A stretch of DNA of 64,000 bases from F23-B02 sp963650165 (lineage in GTDB: Bacteria; Bacillota; Clostridia; Oscillospirales; Oscillospiraceae). The notes under the pieces are model-generated. The model did not search any database, was not told the origin of the DNA, and was given only the letters and a program-made list of their open reading frames with translations. Positions 14,952 through 23,752 of the stretch are shown here, piece by piece. Made by a program: the position numbers and the translations under genes. Numbering within the stretch: the first letter of the stretch is position 1; each line of letters starts with the position of its first letter. The stretch is taken from assembly GCA_963650165.1 (NCBI GenBank), contig CAVJKX010000004.1:1-64000 (forward strand), in the 5' to 3' direction.

Positions 14952-16326
14952 GATCAGAGACGAATTATTTTACAGGCAGAAAAACGGATACGATACCATG
15001 ACAACGAAGCAGCGCATCGACATGGAGGACTACTGCCGCGCTTACATGGCCTTCCTCAACGAAGCGCGCACCGAGCGCGAGGCCGTGAAGCTTGCCGTCG
15101 GGCTTGCCGAGGACAGGGGCTTTGTCGAATACACCGACGGCATGGAGCTCAAACCGGGCGATAAGGTCTACCGCAATAACCGCGGCAAGGCGCTCATGCT
15201 TGCGGTGATCGGCAAAAAGAGCCTTGAGGAGGGCTGCGTCATCGCCGGTGCTCACGTTGACTCTCCGCGCATCGACTTGAAGCAGAACCCCCTGTACGAA
15301 AGCGACGAGCTTGCATATTTCAAGACCCATTACTACGGCGGCATAAAGAAATACCAGTGGGTGACCATCCCTCTTGAGCTGCACGGCGTCGCAGCGCTCA
15401 AGAGCGGCGAAACGGTCGATATCACCATCGGCCGCGATCCCGCCGACCCGCAGTTTGTCATAACGGACCTCCTGCCGCATCTGGGCAAGGAGCAGCTGAA
15501 GAAAACCATGGAGGACGGCATCACCGGCGAGGGACTCAACATCCTCATCGGCAGCATCCCCTATGCCGACGAGGGCAGCGACAGGGTAAAGCTTGCCGTC
15601 ATGAGCATTTTGAACGACCGCTACGGTATAGTCGAGGAGGACTTCCTCTCCGCGGAGCTCACCGCCGTTCCGGCCTTCGAGGTGCGCGAGATCGGCCTTG
15701 ACCGTTCGCTCATCGGCGGCTACGGCCACGACGACCGAGTGTGCGCATACGCCGAGCTCAAGGCGATACTCGACCTTGACGAGGCTCCCGAGAAAACCTG
15801 CGTCTGCATCCTTGCGGACAAGGAGGAGACAGGCTCCGACGGCGTGAGCGGCATGCAGAGCAGCGCATTCGAGTGCTTCATGGAGGAGCTGTGCGACAGC
15901 CGGAATGTCCCCCTTCGCCGCTGCTTTGCAAACAGCTTCTGCCTCTCGGCGGACGTCACCGCGGCCTTTGACCCGAACTTCCCCGAGGTCAGCGAGAAGC
16001 GCAACGACGCAAAGCTCAACTACGGCATGGGCATCTGCAAATTCACCGGTGCGCGCGGAAAGAGCGGCACGAGCGACGCCTCTGCGGAAGTCGTGGGCTA
16101 TCTGCGCGGACTGTTTGCCGACAACGGCGTCGTCTGGCAGATGAGCGAGCTCGGCAAGGTCGATCAGGGCGGCGGCGGCACGATAGCCAAGTACATGGCA
16201 AACCGCAATATCGACACCATCGACGCCGGAGTCCCCGTCATGAGCATGCACTCACCCTTCGAGGTCGTCGCAAAATTCGACTGCTACATGACCTATCTCG
16301 GCGTGCTGGCCGCATACAAAGCATAA
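14944..16326 (+). CDS. apeA: M18-family aminopeptidase
   Basis: 460 residues, the size of bacterial aminopeptidase I. It is a cytosolic dinuclear-zinc exopeptidase that removes N-terminal residues. Metal and catalytic motifs in order are IAGAHVDSPRIDLK (His, Asp), ADKEETGSDGVSG (general base Glu and metal Glu), a later Asp in NSFCLSADVTAAFDP, and the closing VPVMSMHSPFE with the last metal His. It overlaps the TsaC-CoaE gene by 8 bp and is the last gene of the prfA operon, ended by a strong hairpin. The gene symbol is by family; the exact specificity is unknown. Confidence 0.92.
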   Translation: MAEIRDELFYRQKNGYDTMTTKQRIDMEDYCRAYMAFLNEARTEREAVKLAVGLAEDRGFVEYTDGMELKPGDKVYRNNRGKALMLAVIGKKSLEEGCVIAGAHVDSPRIDLKQNPLYESDELAYFKTHYYGGIKKYQWVTIPLELHGVAALKSGETVDITIGRDPADPQFVITDLLPHLGKEQLKKTMEDGITGEGLNILIGSIPYADEGSDRVKLAVMSILNDRYGIVEEDFLSAELTAVPAFEVREIGLDRSLIGGYGHDDRVCAYAELKAILDLDEAPEKTCVCILADKEETGSDGVSGMQSSAFECFMEELCDSRNVPLRRCFANSFCLSADVTAAFDPNFPEVSEKRNDAKLNYGMGICKFTGARGKSGTSDASAEVVGYLRGLFADNGVVWQMSELGKVDQGGGGTIAKYMANRNIDTIDAGVPVMSMHSPFEVVAKFDCYMTYLGVLAAYKA

Positions 16327-16344
16327 GAGCGCATTATAAAACCG

Positions 16345-16382
16345 CCTCATACCTGACAAAATAGGTATGAGGTGATTTTTTT
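16345..16382 (+). terminator. Terminator of the prfA operon, overlapping the tepA ribosome site
   Basis: CCTCATACCT (16345-16354) pairs perfectly with AGGTATGAGG (16363-16372), followed by TGA and seven T. The 3' arm and the next bases (GAGGTGA) are also the ribosome site for tepA, so the same hairpin ends the upstream transcript and would mask translation in any read-through RNA. Confidence 0.85.
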
Positions 16383-17025
16383 GGACGAGATAACGCAGCT
16401 CGGAAGCACGTGGCCGCAGGGCAGGGAGGGCATGATACACTGCCTGAGCATAATCGGCCATATCGAGGGGCATCAGACACTGCCCGAGGACAACAAAACG
16501 ACGAAGTATGAGCACGTCATGCCGCTGCTGGCGGCGGTGGAGGAGTCCGAGGAGATAAAGGGACTGCTCATCCTTCTCAATACCGTCGGCGGCGACGTGG
16601 AGGCGGGGCTCGGCATAGCCGAGCTCATAGCCGGAATGAAAAAGCCCACGGTGTCGCTCGTTCTCGGCGGCGGGCACTCCATCGGCGTGCCGCTTGCCGT
16701 AGCCGCAAAGCGCAGCCTTATCGCGCCGTCGGCCGCAATGACCATCCACCCCGTGCGCCTTAACGGCGTAGTCATAGGCGTTCCGCAGACGTATAACTAT
16801 TTTGCCCGCATTCAGGAGCGAATCGTCTGCTTCGTGACCGGGCACTCGAATATAAGCCGCGAGCGCTATAACGAGCTCATGCTGGCAACAGACGAGCTTG
16901 CAAACGACGTCGGCAGCGTCATATACGGTCAGGAGGCCGTGTCCTGCGGCCTGATAGACGGTATCGGCAGACTCTCTGACGCGCTGGAATATCTGCACAA
17001 TGAAATAGACCGGCAAGCTCAGTGA
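16381..17025 (+). CDS. tepA: ClpP-like serine protease TepA
   Basis: 214 residues, TepA branch of the ClpP family (translocation-enhancing protein in Bacillus). The nucleophile Ser is in LGGGHSIGVPLA, the His in MTIHPVRLNG, and LLNTVGGDVEAGLGIAE is the oxyanion-side strand. It is thought to degrade signal peptides or membrane-associated peptides in the cytoplasm. The start is uncertain: TTG 16381 has GAGGTGA five bases ahead, while GTG 16372 would lie inside the preceding terminator hairpin; I prefer TTG. It is followed at once by a terminator whose stem includes the stop codon. Confidence 0.87.
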   Translation: MDEITQLGSTWPQGREGMIHCLSIIGHIEGHQTLPEDNKTTKYEHVMPLLAAVEESEEIKGLLILLNTVGGDVEAGLGIAELIAGMKKPTVSLVLGGGHSIGVPLAVAAKRSLIAPSAAMTIHPVRLNGVVIGVPQTYNYFARIQERIVCFVTGHSNISRERYNELMLATDELANDVGSVIYGQEAVSCGLIDGIGRLSDALEYLHNEIDRQAQ

Positions 17026-17041
17026 CCTGAGCTTGCTTTTT
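17013..17041 (+). terminator. Terminator overlapping the tepA stop codon
   Basis: GCAAGCTCAG (17013-17022) pairs perfectly with CTGAGCTTGC (17027-17036) and TTTTT follows. The stop codon TGA forms most of the loop. Confidence 0.88.
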
Positions 17042-17114
17042 AATACAGTGTATGATAAAATAACAAAGTTAAGTATACATAATATCTGCAAATACCTTTT
17101 CGGGAGATAAAAAT

Positions 17115-17951
17115 ATGAGCATACTCGATGCCATCATTCTCGGTATTGTGCAGGGCGTCGCGGAATTCCTGCCGATATCGAGCTCCGGCCACCTTGCCAT
17201 TCTGCACAACCTTTTCAATATGTCCGATCTCGGCAGCAGCCACATGTTCTTTGACGTTCTGCTGCATTTCGGAACGCTTATTGCCATCTGCTTCATGTAC
17301 TGGGCGGATATAAAGGCCATGTTCACGCAGACGGCCGACCTGCTCTCCGGCAGAACGGTCGATGAGACGGGCCGCCGCCGTCGCTTTCCGGAGGCGCGGC
17401 TTTTCATGCTGATCATTGCGGCGACGCTGCCGCTGGTGCTGATACTGCCGGTGCATAAATACATAGAGGCGCTTTCAAACTCGACGGTGTTCATCGGCAT
17501 AGCGCTCATCCTGACCGGCTGCATGCTCCTGGTCTCCGACAAGATGACCCGCGGCACAAAGACCGAGAAGAACATGCTGTTTACCGATGCGCTCATAATC
17601 GGCCTGTGCCAGTGCGTTGCTACGCTGCCCGGTCTGTCGCGCTCGGGAACCACGATAACGGCAGGCATCGCAACGGGACATGACCGCGGCTATGCGGTTA
17701 AGTTCTCGCTCCTCATGAGCATTCCGGCCGTCCTCGGCGCAACGCTTCTGGAGCTTGTCGACGCGATAAAGACCGGCATAGACCCCAAGCTCATTCCGGC
17801 GTATCTGTTCGGCATGATCGCCGCTATGATCTCCGGCGTTCTGTCAATCGGACTTCTCCGCATGATCGCCCGCAAGACGCGCTTCGGCGGATTTTCCTAC
17901 TACTGCTGGGTCGTTGGCGTTCTGACGATAATCCTCTCACTTATATTCTGA
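17115..17951 (+). CDS. uppP: Undecaprenyl-diphosphatase
   Basis: 278-residue membrane protein of the BacA/UppP family that recycles undecaprenyl pyrophosphate for peptidoglycan and other envelope polymers; overproduction gives bacitracin resistance. Signatures are GVAEFLPISSSGHLAI near the N-terminus (conserved Glu and Ser) and LPGLSRSGTTIT in the middle, with about eight membrane segments. CGGGAGAT precedes ATG by 6 bases. It sits 22 bp before ftsK with no terminator between, so the two may be cotranscribed. Confidence 0.95.
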   Translation: MSILDAIILGIVQGVAEFLPISSSGHLAILHNLFNMSDLGSSHMFFDVLLHFGTLIAICFMYWADIKAMFTQTADLLSGRTVDETGRRRRFPEARLFMLIIAATLPLVLILPVHKYIEALSNSTVFIGIALILTGCMLLVSDKMTRGTKTEKNMLFTDALIIGLCQCVATLPGLSRSGTTITAGIATGHDRGYAVKFSLLMSIPAVLGATLLELVDAIKTGIDPKLIPAYLFGMIAAMISGVLSIGLLRMIARKTRFGGFSYYCWVVGVLTIILSLIF

Positions 17952-17972
17952 TAAAGGCAGGGAAGCTTTATA

Positions 17973-20546
17973 ATGGCTCAAACCGCTACAAAGAAAAAAA
18001 GCAATAATTCAGGCAAAAAGCAGAGCTCCGCACCGGCGAAAAAGCCAAAAAACGCAGCGGAGGAGGACAGCGGCGTGCAGCGCATCATTGCGGCCGCGTG
18101 CTTCCTGTTCGCCGCGGTGCTCGTCGTCATCGGCATATTCGCGCATGACGGCGTTGTCGTAAGCTGGCTGTGCTCGCTTCTCAAGGGCCTGTTCGGCTAC
18201 GGCTTCTGGATATGCGCGCCGGTGTTCCTGCTGGCGGCGTATATACTCGGCGTACACCGCGAAAGGCCCTGCACCTGGCGTATGACGGCGGCGCTGCTGC
18301 TGCCGCTTCTTGCAGGCTCGCTCGCGGATATACTGCTGTCGCAGGTCGTCGTTGACAACCTCAGCGGCGTGGGCGAGCTGTTCTCGACGCTGTACGCGGG
18401 CGGCAAGAGCATGCTCTGCGCGGGCGTTTTCGGAACGCTCATAGCCTTTGCGCTCGAAAAGGCCTTCAGCATTTACGGCGCGGCGATCCTGCTTCTGCTG
18501 ACGTTTATATTCTTTGCCCTGTCGGCGTTCAGCGTAACGCCCAAAAAGCTCATTGACTTCTTCGGCAGCGGCGAGAAAAAAGAGAAAAAGCCCGCCAAAG
18601 CCGAGCCCGTTTCACAGCCCGAGCCCGAGCAGCCCGAGGAGGACAGGGCCGAGCAGGTCAAAAAGGCGCGCCGCCGCGCGATAGACATTCCGCTTGACGA
18701 CGAACCGGCCTTTTCCAAAAAGCCGGCAGCCTCCGAGGAGCCGACCGTAAAGGAGGAGCCCGCAGCGAAAAAGGAGAGCGGACTTTTCGGCAGAAAGAGC
18801 TCCAGGCCCGCGCCGCTTGCGCCCGACAAGATCGAGGTCGAGCCGCTGAGCGTCGAGGAGGCAGGAGCCATAGCGGGCGTTTCGCCGATTAAGCTTACGG
18901 ATGAGGGCAGCGTCAAAAGCGGCGCCGTGTCCGATCCACCGAAAAAAGCCTCCGCGGCGGAGGTCGCGGCGGAGACCGAGGCCATACGCAGCGCCATTGA
19001 GTCCGCAAGCACCGAGGGCGAGTACGAAAAGCCCCCGATATTCCTGCTCAAGAAAGGCCACGCCGTCGCGGCAAACGCAGACGACGAGCTCCGTACAAAC
19101 CGCGAGCGCCTCGAGAGCACCATAAAAAGCTTCGGCGTGTCGGCGCGCATTGTCGACACGACCCGCGGCCCCACGGTCACGCGCTACGACCTTGAGCTCG
19201 ACCAGGGCGTAAAGCTCAGCCGTCTTACGAATCTTGCGGGCGACATAGCGCTTGCACTGGGCGTCGTGAGCGTGCGCATAGCGCCGATACCGGACAAGAT
19301 ATCGACCGTCGGCATCGAGGTGCCCAATAAGACCGTGAGCACTGTCTATCTGCGCGATATAATCGACTCGCCGCGCTTTGCCGCATCAAAATCCAAGCTC
19401 AGCTTTGCCATCGGCAAGGACATTGCCGGTCAGGCGGTCGTGGGCAATATCTCGAAGCTCCCGCATCTGCTTATTGCCGGCACGACGGGCTCGGGCAAGT
19501 CGGTGTGCATGAACTCGCTTATCATAAGCCTTTTGTATAAATCCGATCCCGACGAGGTCAAGCTCATCATGATAGACCCCAAGATGGTCGAACTCGGCGT
19601 TTATAACGGCATCCCGCATCTGTATATCCCCGTTGTCACCGACCCGAAGAAGGCGGCCGGTGCGCTCCAGTGGGCGGTCACGGAAATGCTCAAGCGCTAC
19701 AGGCTCTTCTCCGAGCTCGGAGTAAGAAGCCTCGAGGCCTACAACGAGCACCTGGCCGAAAACGGCCAGCCCAAGATGCCGAGCATCGTTGTCGTCATCG
19801 ACGAGCTGGCAGACCTCATGCTCGTTGCGTCCAAGGACGTTGAGGAAAGCATCTGCCGCGTGGCTCAGATGGGCCGCGCCGCCGGTATGCACCTTGTCAT
19901 AGCCACGCAGCGCCCGTCGGCCGACGTCATAACCGGCCTCATGAAGGCCAATATACCCAGCCGCATCGCCTTTGCGGTATCCTCCGCGCTTGAAAGCCGC
20001 ATCATACTCGATAACGCCGGCGCGGAGAAGCTCATAGGCATGGGCGATATGCTCTACGCGCCCATAGGCTGCGGCAAGCCCCTGCGCGTTCAGGGCGCCT
20101 TCGTCAGCGACGAGGAGCGCGACCAGATCGTGCAGTTTATAAAGCGCCAGTCCACCGCGCAGTACAGCGAGGATGTGATAGCGCAGATCGAAAAGGCCGC
20201 CGAGGACAAGGGATCGAACGGCAAGGGACACGCCGACGATGACGAGCCGGGCGGAAAGCCCGAGTATGACGAGCTGCTGCCGCAGGCCGTCGACGTGATT
20301 TTCGACACAAAGCAGGCCTCGGTATCCATGCTCCAGCGCCGCCTGAAGCTCGGCTACTCACGCGCCGCGCGCATAGTCGACCAGATGGAGGAGATGGGCA
20401 TCATCGGTCCCTTCGAGGGCTCGAAACCGCGCCAGATCCTCATAACGCGCGAGCAGTGGCTCGAAATGCAGACGACTCAGGGCACGGCCCCAACGGAAAT
20501 GCTGCAGATCCAAACCGAATTTGCCGACGAGACGGACGATATATAA
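17973..20546 (+). CDS. ftsK: DNA translocase FtsK/SpoIIIE
   Basis: 857 residues. Residues 30-185 contain four hydrophobic segments anchoring the protein in the septal membrane. Residues 190-370 are a charged Pro/Glu/Lys-rich linker. Residues about 375-740 are the motor, with Walker A GTTGSGKS at 503-510, Walker B VVVIDELADLM and HLVIATQRPSADVITGL. The C-terminal ~65 residues (QASVSMLQRRLKLGYSRAAR) are the gamma winged helix that reads orienting sequences. It pumps chromosomal DNA through the septum during division or sporulation; which role cannot be told. It ends at a terminator before mrnC. Confidence 0.96.
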   Translation: MAQTATKKKSNNSGKKQSSAPAKKPKNAAEEDSGVQRIIAAACFLFAAVLVVIGIFAHDGVVVSWLCSLLKGLFGYGFWICAPVFLLAAYILGVHRERPCTWRMTAALLLPLLAGSLADILLSQVVVDNLSGVGELFSTLYAGGKSMLCAGVFGTLIAFALEKAFSIYGAAILLLLTFIFFALSAFSVTPKKLIDFFGSGEKKEKKPAKAEPVSQPEPEQPEEDRAEQVKKARRRAIDIPLDDEPAFSKKPAASEEPTVKEEPAAKKESGLFGRKSSRPAPLAPDKIEVEPLSVEEAGAIAGVSPIKLTDEGSVKSGAVSDPPKKASAAEVAAETEAIRSAIESASTEGEYEKPPIFLLKKGHAVAANADDELRTNRERLESTIKSFGVSARIVDTTRGPTVTRYDLELDQGVKLSRLTNLAGDIALALGVVSVRIAPIPDKISTVGIEVPNKTVSTVYLRDIIDSPRFAASKSKLSFAIGKDIAGQAVVGNISKLPHLLIAGTTGSGKSVCMNSLIISLLYKSDPDEVKLIMIDPKMVELGVYNGIPHLYIPVVTDPKKAAGALQWAVTEMLKRYRLFSELGVRSLEAYNEHLAENGQPKMPSIVVVIDELADLMLVASKDVEESICRVAQMGRAAGMHLVIATQRPSADVITGLMKANIPSRIAFAVSSALESRIILDNAGAEKLIGMGDMLYAPIGCGKPLRVQGAFVSDEERDQIVQFIKRQSTAQYSEDVIAQIEKAAEDKGSNGKGHADDDEPGGKPEYDELLPQAVDVIFDTKQASVSMLQRRLKLGYSRAARIVDQMEEMGIIGPFEGSKPRQILITREQWLEMQTTQGTAPTEMLQIQTEFADETDDI

Positions 20547-20551
20547 AACAT

Positions 20552-20585
20552 AGGAGTGGTTAACATAATATAGCCACTCCTTTTT
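20552..20585 (+). terminator. Terminator after ftsK
   Basis: AGGAGTGG (20552-20559) pairs with CCACTCCT (20574-20581), then TTTTC. The ribosome site of mrnC (AGGTGAT) begins three bases later, so spacing is very tight. Confidence 0.8.
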
Positions 20586-20596
20586 CAGGTGATAAT

Positions 20597-21010
20597 ATGA
20601 ACGATTACTTCTGCCCGCAGATGGATAAGAGCGATATAAACAACATAAGCATGCTCGGCCTTGCTCATATAGGCGACGCGGTGTACGAGCTTCTGACGCG
20701 CACCATGTTGTGCGAGAGCGGCGATAAGCATGTCACGAAGCTTCACAAAAAAACCGTCGCCATCGTCAATGCCCCGGCTCAGGCCGAGGCCGCCGAGAGG
20801 CTTGCGCCGCTGCTCACGGACGATGAAATGTATGTCTTTAAGCGCGGGCGCAACGCGAAGGTGAACTCCGTGCCGCACAAGGCCGATATCGCGCAGTACC
20901 ACGCTGCCACCGGACTCGAGGCGCTGTTCGGCTGGCTGTATCTTCAGGGAAAAACGCAGAGGATAAACGAGCTGTACGCCGCTTGTACGGAGGACTGCCA
21001 TGGCGCTTGA
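20597..21010 (+). CDS. mrnC: Mini-ribonuclease III
   Basis: 137 residues: an RNase III catalytic domain without the double-stranded-RNA-binding domain. MLGLAHIGDAVYELLTR contains the metal-binding Asp of the signature, and FKRGRNAK and ATGLEALFGWLYL complete the fold. In Bacillus MrnC trims 23S rRNA precursors. The preceding AGGTGATAAT provides the ribosome site. It overlaps rqcH by 11 bp, giving coupled expression of two ribosome-related factors. Confidence 0.94.
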   Translation: MNDYFCPQMDKSDINNISMLGLAHIGDAVYELLTRTMLCESGDKHVTKLHKKTVAIVNAPAQAEAAERLAPLLTDDEMYVFKRGRNAKVNSVPHKADIAQYHAATGLEALFGWLYLQGKTQRINELYAACTEDCHGA

Positions 21011-22721
21011 TGCAATACTTTTATCGGGAATAATTGCCGAGCTGCGCCCGAAGCTCATCGGCGCAAGGATAGACAAGGTGCAGCAGCCCGAGCACGATAA
21101 GATACTGCTGTCGCTGCGCGGCGGCGAGAGCCTGAAGCTTCTCTTCGATGCCGGCGCCGGCAGCGGTAGGCTCCAGGAGACGAAAATGAGCTTTGAAAAC
21201 CCCGCCGAGCCGCCGATGTTCTGCATGCTGCTGCGCAAATACCTTGTCGGCGGCAGGATAGAGGCCATCGTGCAGCCGGACTGGGAGCGCCTTGCCATAG
21301 TTAACATAACATCACGCAGCGAGCTCGGCGACAATGTTGACCTGCGCCTTGCCGCAGAGCTCATGGGCAGGAGCTCAAACCTCGTTCTCATCGGCTCTGA
21401 CGGGCGCATCATCGACTGCCTGCGCCGCATGGACTACGGCGGAGACGCCGAGAGGCGGCTGCTGCCGGGCATGATATACCGCCTGCCGCCCAAGCAGCGC
21501 AAGCCGCTCGTGTTCGAGCTTTCGCAGGAGGAGCTCACGGCTGCGCTTGCGGCCTCCGATACCGGAAAGAGCGCGGATAAGCGCATCATGGACTGCTTTT
21601 CCGGCCTGTCGCCGCTTATCTGCCGCGAGCTTGCCTGCCGCAGCGGGGATAACGCCGCCAATCTTCCGGAGGCAATATCCGCTTTTCTCGACAGCGTAAG
21701 AACCGGAGAGCTCACGCCGACGCTTTTTACCGAGGACGGTAAGCCGAAGGAATACTCCTTCATGCAGCTGCGGCAGTACGCCGGAGTATACGAAACGCGA
21801 GAGTTTGAAAGCTTCTCGGAGCTTCTGGACGCGTACTACTCAAAGCGCGATATCCTCGAGCGCCGGCGCAGACGCTCAAAGGAGCTCAGCCACCATGTCA
21901 AAACGGCGCGAGACCGCATTGCGCGAAAGCTCACTGCGCAGAGAGCGGAGCTTCAGAAATGCTCCGAGCGCGACGATATCCGCCGCTGTGCCGAGCTTCT
22001 GACGGCAAACCTCTACCGCGTGCACAAGGGCGACGGCTCGGTGACGGTCGAGGACTATTACGAGCCCGGCTGCCCGCAGCGCACGATAAAGCTCGATGTT
22101 TTAAAAACGCCGCAGAATAACGCCGCCGCCATGTTCAGGGAGTATAACAAGCTCAAGACAGCCGAGCAGCACCTCACGGCGCTCATCGCCGAGGGTGAGC
22201 GGCAGCTTGAGTACCTCAACAGCGTACTCGATGAGACCGAGCGCGCAGAGACAGAGGACGATCTTGCCGAGATAAAGGCAGAGCTTATCGGCACGGGCTA
22301 TATTAAAAAGCCACGCGGCACAAAGGAGCGCAGGCATAAGAAGCAGGGGCCCATGCGCTTTGTGTCGAGCGACGGCTTTGAGATACTCGTCGGCCGCAGC
22401 AATGCGCAGAACGATGAGCTGACCACAAAAACCGCCCGCCGCACGGATATCTGGCTGCACACAAAGACAGTCCACGGCAGCCACGTCATCATCTCCTGCG
22501 ACGGGCTCACCCCGCCGGAGCGAACGATAGAGGAGGCCGCGCAGCTTGCCGTTTACTATTCCCAGGCGCGCGAGGGCGGCAAAACGCAGGTGGACTGCAC
22601 CATGGTGCGCAATGTCCGCAAGCCCTCCGGCTCACTGCCCGGCAAGGTGATCTACACGGACTACAGCACCCTCGCCGTCTCCGCAGACGAGGCATTGACT
22701 GAGAAACTTAGGGTGAAATGA
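21000..22721 (+). CDS. rqcH: RqcH, NFACT-family ribosome quality-control protein
   Basis: 573 residues with the NFACT architecture: NFACT-N (about 1-220, starting MALDAILLSGIIAEL), a helix-hairpin-helix and coiled-coil middle (about 270-430), and NFACT-R (about 450-560), marked by ILVGRSNAQNDELTTK and DIWLHTKTVHGSHVII. RqcH binds stalled 50S subunits and adds C-terminal alanine tails that mark chains for degradation, parallel to tmRNA. In older annotation the family is called fibronectin-binding protein. It starts inside mrnC and ends at a strong terminator. Confidence 0.95.
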   Translation: MALDAILLSGIIAELRPKLIGARIDKVQQPEHDKILLSLRGGESLKLLFDAGAGSGRLQETKMSFENPAEPPMFCMLLRKYLVGGRIEAIVQPDWERLAIVNITSRSELGDNVDLRLAAELMGRSSNLVLIGSDGRIIDCLRRMDYGGDAERRLLPGMIYRLPPKQRKPLVFELSQEELTAALAASDTGKSADKRIMDCFSGLSPLICRELACRSGDNAANLPEAISAFLDSVRTGELTPTLFTEDGKPKEYSFMQLRQYAGVYETREFESFSELLDAYYSKRDILERRRRRSKELSHHVKTARDRIARKLTAQRAELQKCSERDDIRRCAELLTANLYRVHKGDGSVTVEDYYEPGCPQRTIKLDVLKTPQNNAAAMFREYNKLKTAEQHLTALIAEGERQLEYLNSVLDETERAETEDDLAEIKAELIGTGYIKKPRGTKERRHKKQGPMRFVSSDGFEILVGRSNAQNDELTTKTARRTDIWLHTKTVHGSHVIISCDGLTPPERTIEEAAQLAVYYSQAREGGKTQVDCTMVRNVRKPSGSLPGKVIYTDYSTLAVSADEALTEKLRVK

Positions 22722-22723
22722 GA

Positions 22724-22756
22724 AGGAGCTCCGAAAAATTCGGAGCTCCTGTTTTT
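22724..22756. terminator. Terminator after rqcH
   Basis: AGGAGCTCCGAA (22724-22735) pairs perfectly with TTCGGAGCTCCT (22739-22750), then GTTTTT. It may also serve the convergent lipoprotein gene that ends at 22786. Confidence 0.88.
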
Positions 22757-22785
22757 GCATTATGCAGTTCTTAAATATATGCCGC

Positions 22786-23202
22786 TTAAGCTTTTCTGAC
22801 AGTGATTTTTGAGTTGTAAAGATTAACAGTGCCTGTACTGCTGACGGTAACAGTAGCTTCATATGTATAGCTGGCATAATATTTTCCATATTCGTCGTTA
22901 GTCGCAAAACTGCCTTTAACAACAATTTCATAGCTGCCATTGTCATATTTGCCGGTGCACGATGCACTGCCTGCCCTAATGTTATACATGCTGCTTGCAC
23001 CGCTTGGCATGGCATAATTAACAAATTGCTGCTTGCCGAATGTATCAGATTCAATATAACTGCGAGCCTTTGACAATGCCTGGCTCTCTGAAATCGGTTC
23101 GGCTGCACTGCTATCACTGCCCTGTTCGTTTGTGCCGCATGCCGCAAGCGCAAGCAGCATGATGATCGCCAGCACTGAGGCGACTATTCTTTTTAGCTTC
23201 AT
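22786..23202 (-). CDS. Small lipoprotein of unknown function
   Basis: 138 residues. A basic start, a hydrophobic stretch and the lipobox LALAAC (Cys22) mark a lipoprotein attached to the outer face of the membrane. After a Ser/Glu linker a helix reads SESQALSKARSYIE, a motif seen in short host-cell-wall or Ltp-like domains (SxxQALxxAxxYL). A beta-rich C-terminus (YASYTYEATVTVSSTGTVNLY) follows. Function unknown. Its start overlaps the upstream small Cys-rich gene by 4 bp, so both are read from the promoter at 23438-23466. Confidence 0.82.
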   Translation of the reverse strand: MKLKRIVASVLAIIMLLALAACGTNEQGSDSSAAEPISESQALSKARSYIESDTFGKQQFVNYAMPSGASSMYNIRAGSASCTGKYDNGSYEIVVKGSFATNDEYGKYYASYTYEATVTVSSTGTVNLYNSKITVRKA

Positions 23203-23396
23203 ACCTTTCCGTTCTCCTTTAATATTTGTTCTTTTTTTCTTTCGCAGATCTTACACCATCTCAGGTTGTCTCCTGTATGGCAGCGAGCCTCATTCTCGGT
23301 TTCAAACTCCAAATACCTGGATGGCTTGGGACTGGTATAGCAGCAATAGCCGTCGATATGAAGCTTGCCCGTTCCGGTGTTGAGAATATATTTCAT
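23199..23396 (-). CDS. Small Cys/His-rich protein
   Basis: 65 residues with a possible metal-binding set: H13, C18-C19, C39-H40 and the pair CKIC at about 48-51, in a sequence starting MKYILNTGTGKLHIDGYCC. The pattern resembles short zinc-binding domains like that of Ada. A good ribosome site (GGAGGGAGC) precedes the ATG at 23396. It is first in a two-gene operon with the lipoprotein, under the operator-bearing promoter. I cannot assign a function. Confidence 0.7.
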   Translation of the reverse strand: MKYILNTGTGKLHIDGYCCYTSPKPSRYLEFETENEARCHTGDNLRWCKICERKKEQILKENGKV

Positions 23397-23437
23397 TTGC
23401 TCCCTCCTTAAAAGAAATTCCGGAAAAACCTAAAAGT

Positions 23438-23466
23438 AGTATAGCCCGTATACGGGCAATTGTCAA
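23438..23466 (-). promoter_or_regulatory. Consensus promoter with palindromic operator in its spacer
   Basis: On the minus strand TTGACA (complement 23461-23466), 17 bp, TATACT (complement 23438-23443). The spacer begins right at the -10 with the perfect 14-bp palindrome GCCCGTATACGGGC (23444-23457). Such a site would shut the promoter completely when occupied; the divergent XRE-type gene is the obvious candidate binder. Confidence 0.75.
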
Positions 23467-23518
23467 CATCTAAGCAATAAAATACGATTGTGGCATAAAC
23501 TAAAAGAGGGTGGATGCC

Positions 23519-23719
23519 ATGATAGTATTTGACCGTTTGTGGAGCACGATGAAGGAAAGAGGAGTTTCGCAGTATAAGCTCATAAAGGAATACAAAATAA
23601 GCACAGGCCAGCTCGACAGGCTAAGAAAAAACGAGAATGTAAACACTTACACTCTCGACCAGCTATGCAGAATATTAAATTGCAGATTAGAGGATATAGC
23701 GGAATATAAAGAAAGCTGA
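23519..23719 (+). CDS. Single-domain XRE-family regulator
   Basis: 66 residues consisting of one Cro/CI-type HTH (SQYKLIKEYKISTGQLDRLRKNE, then TLDQLCRILNCRLEDIAEY). The ATG at 23519 is preferred over GTG 23510 since GAGGG then lies about 8 bases upstream. It is divergent from the two-gene lipoprotein operon and probably represses it at the 14-bp palindrome; it has no sensor domain. Small stand-alone HTH proteins of this kind are common in Clostridia. Confidence 0.8.
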   Translation: MIVFDRLWSTMKERGVSQYKLIKEYKISTGQLDRLRKNENVNTYTLDQLCRILNCRLEDIAEYKES

Positions 23720-23748
23720 AACCGGAAGGAGTGCTCCTTCCGGTTTTT
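23719..23748. terminator. Bidirectional terminator between xre and phzF-like genes
   Basis: ACCGGAAGGAG (23721-23731) pairs perfectly with CTCCTTCCGGT (23734-23744), followed by TTTT. It lies between convergent genes. Confidence 0.85.
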
Positions 23749-23752
23749 CGCT

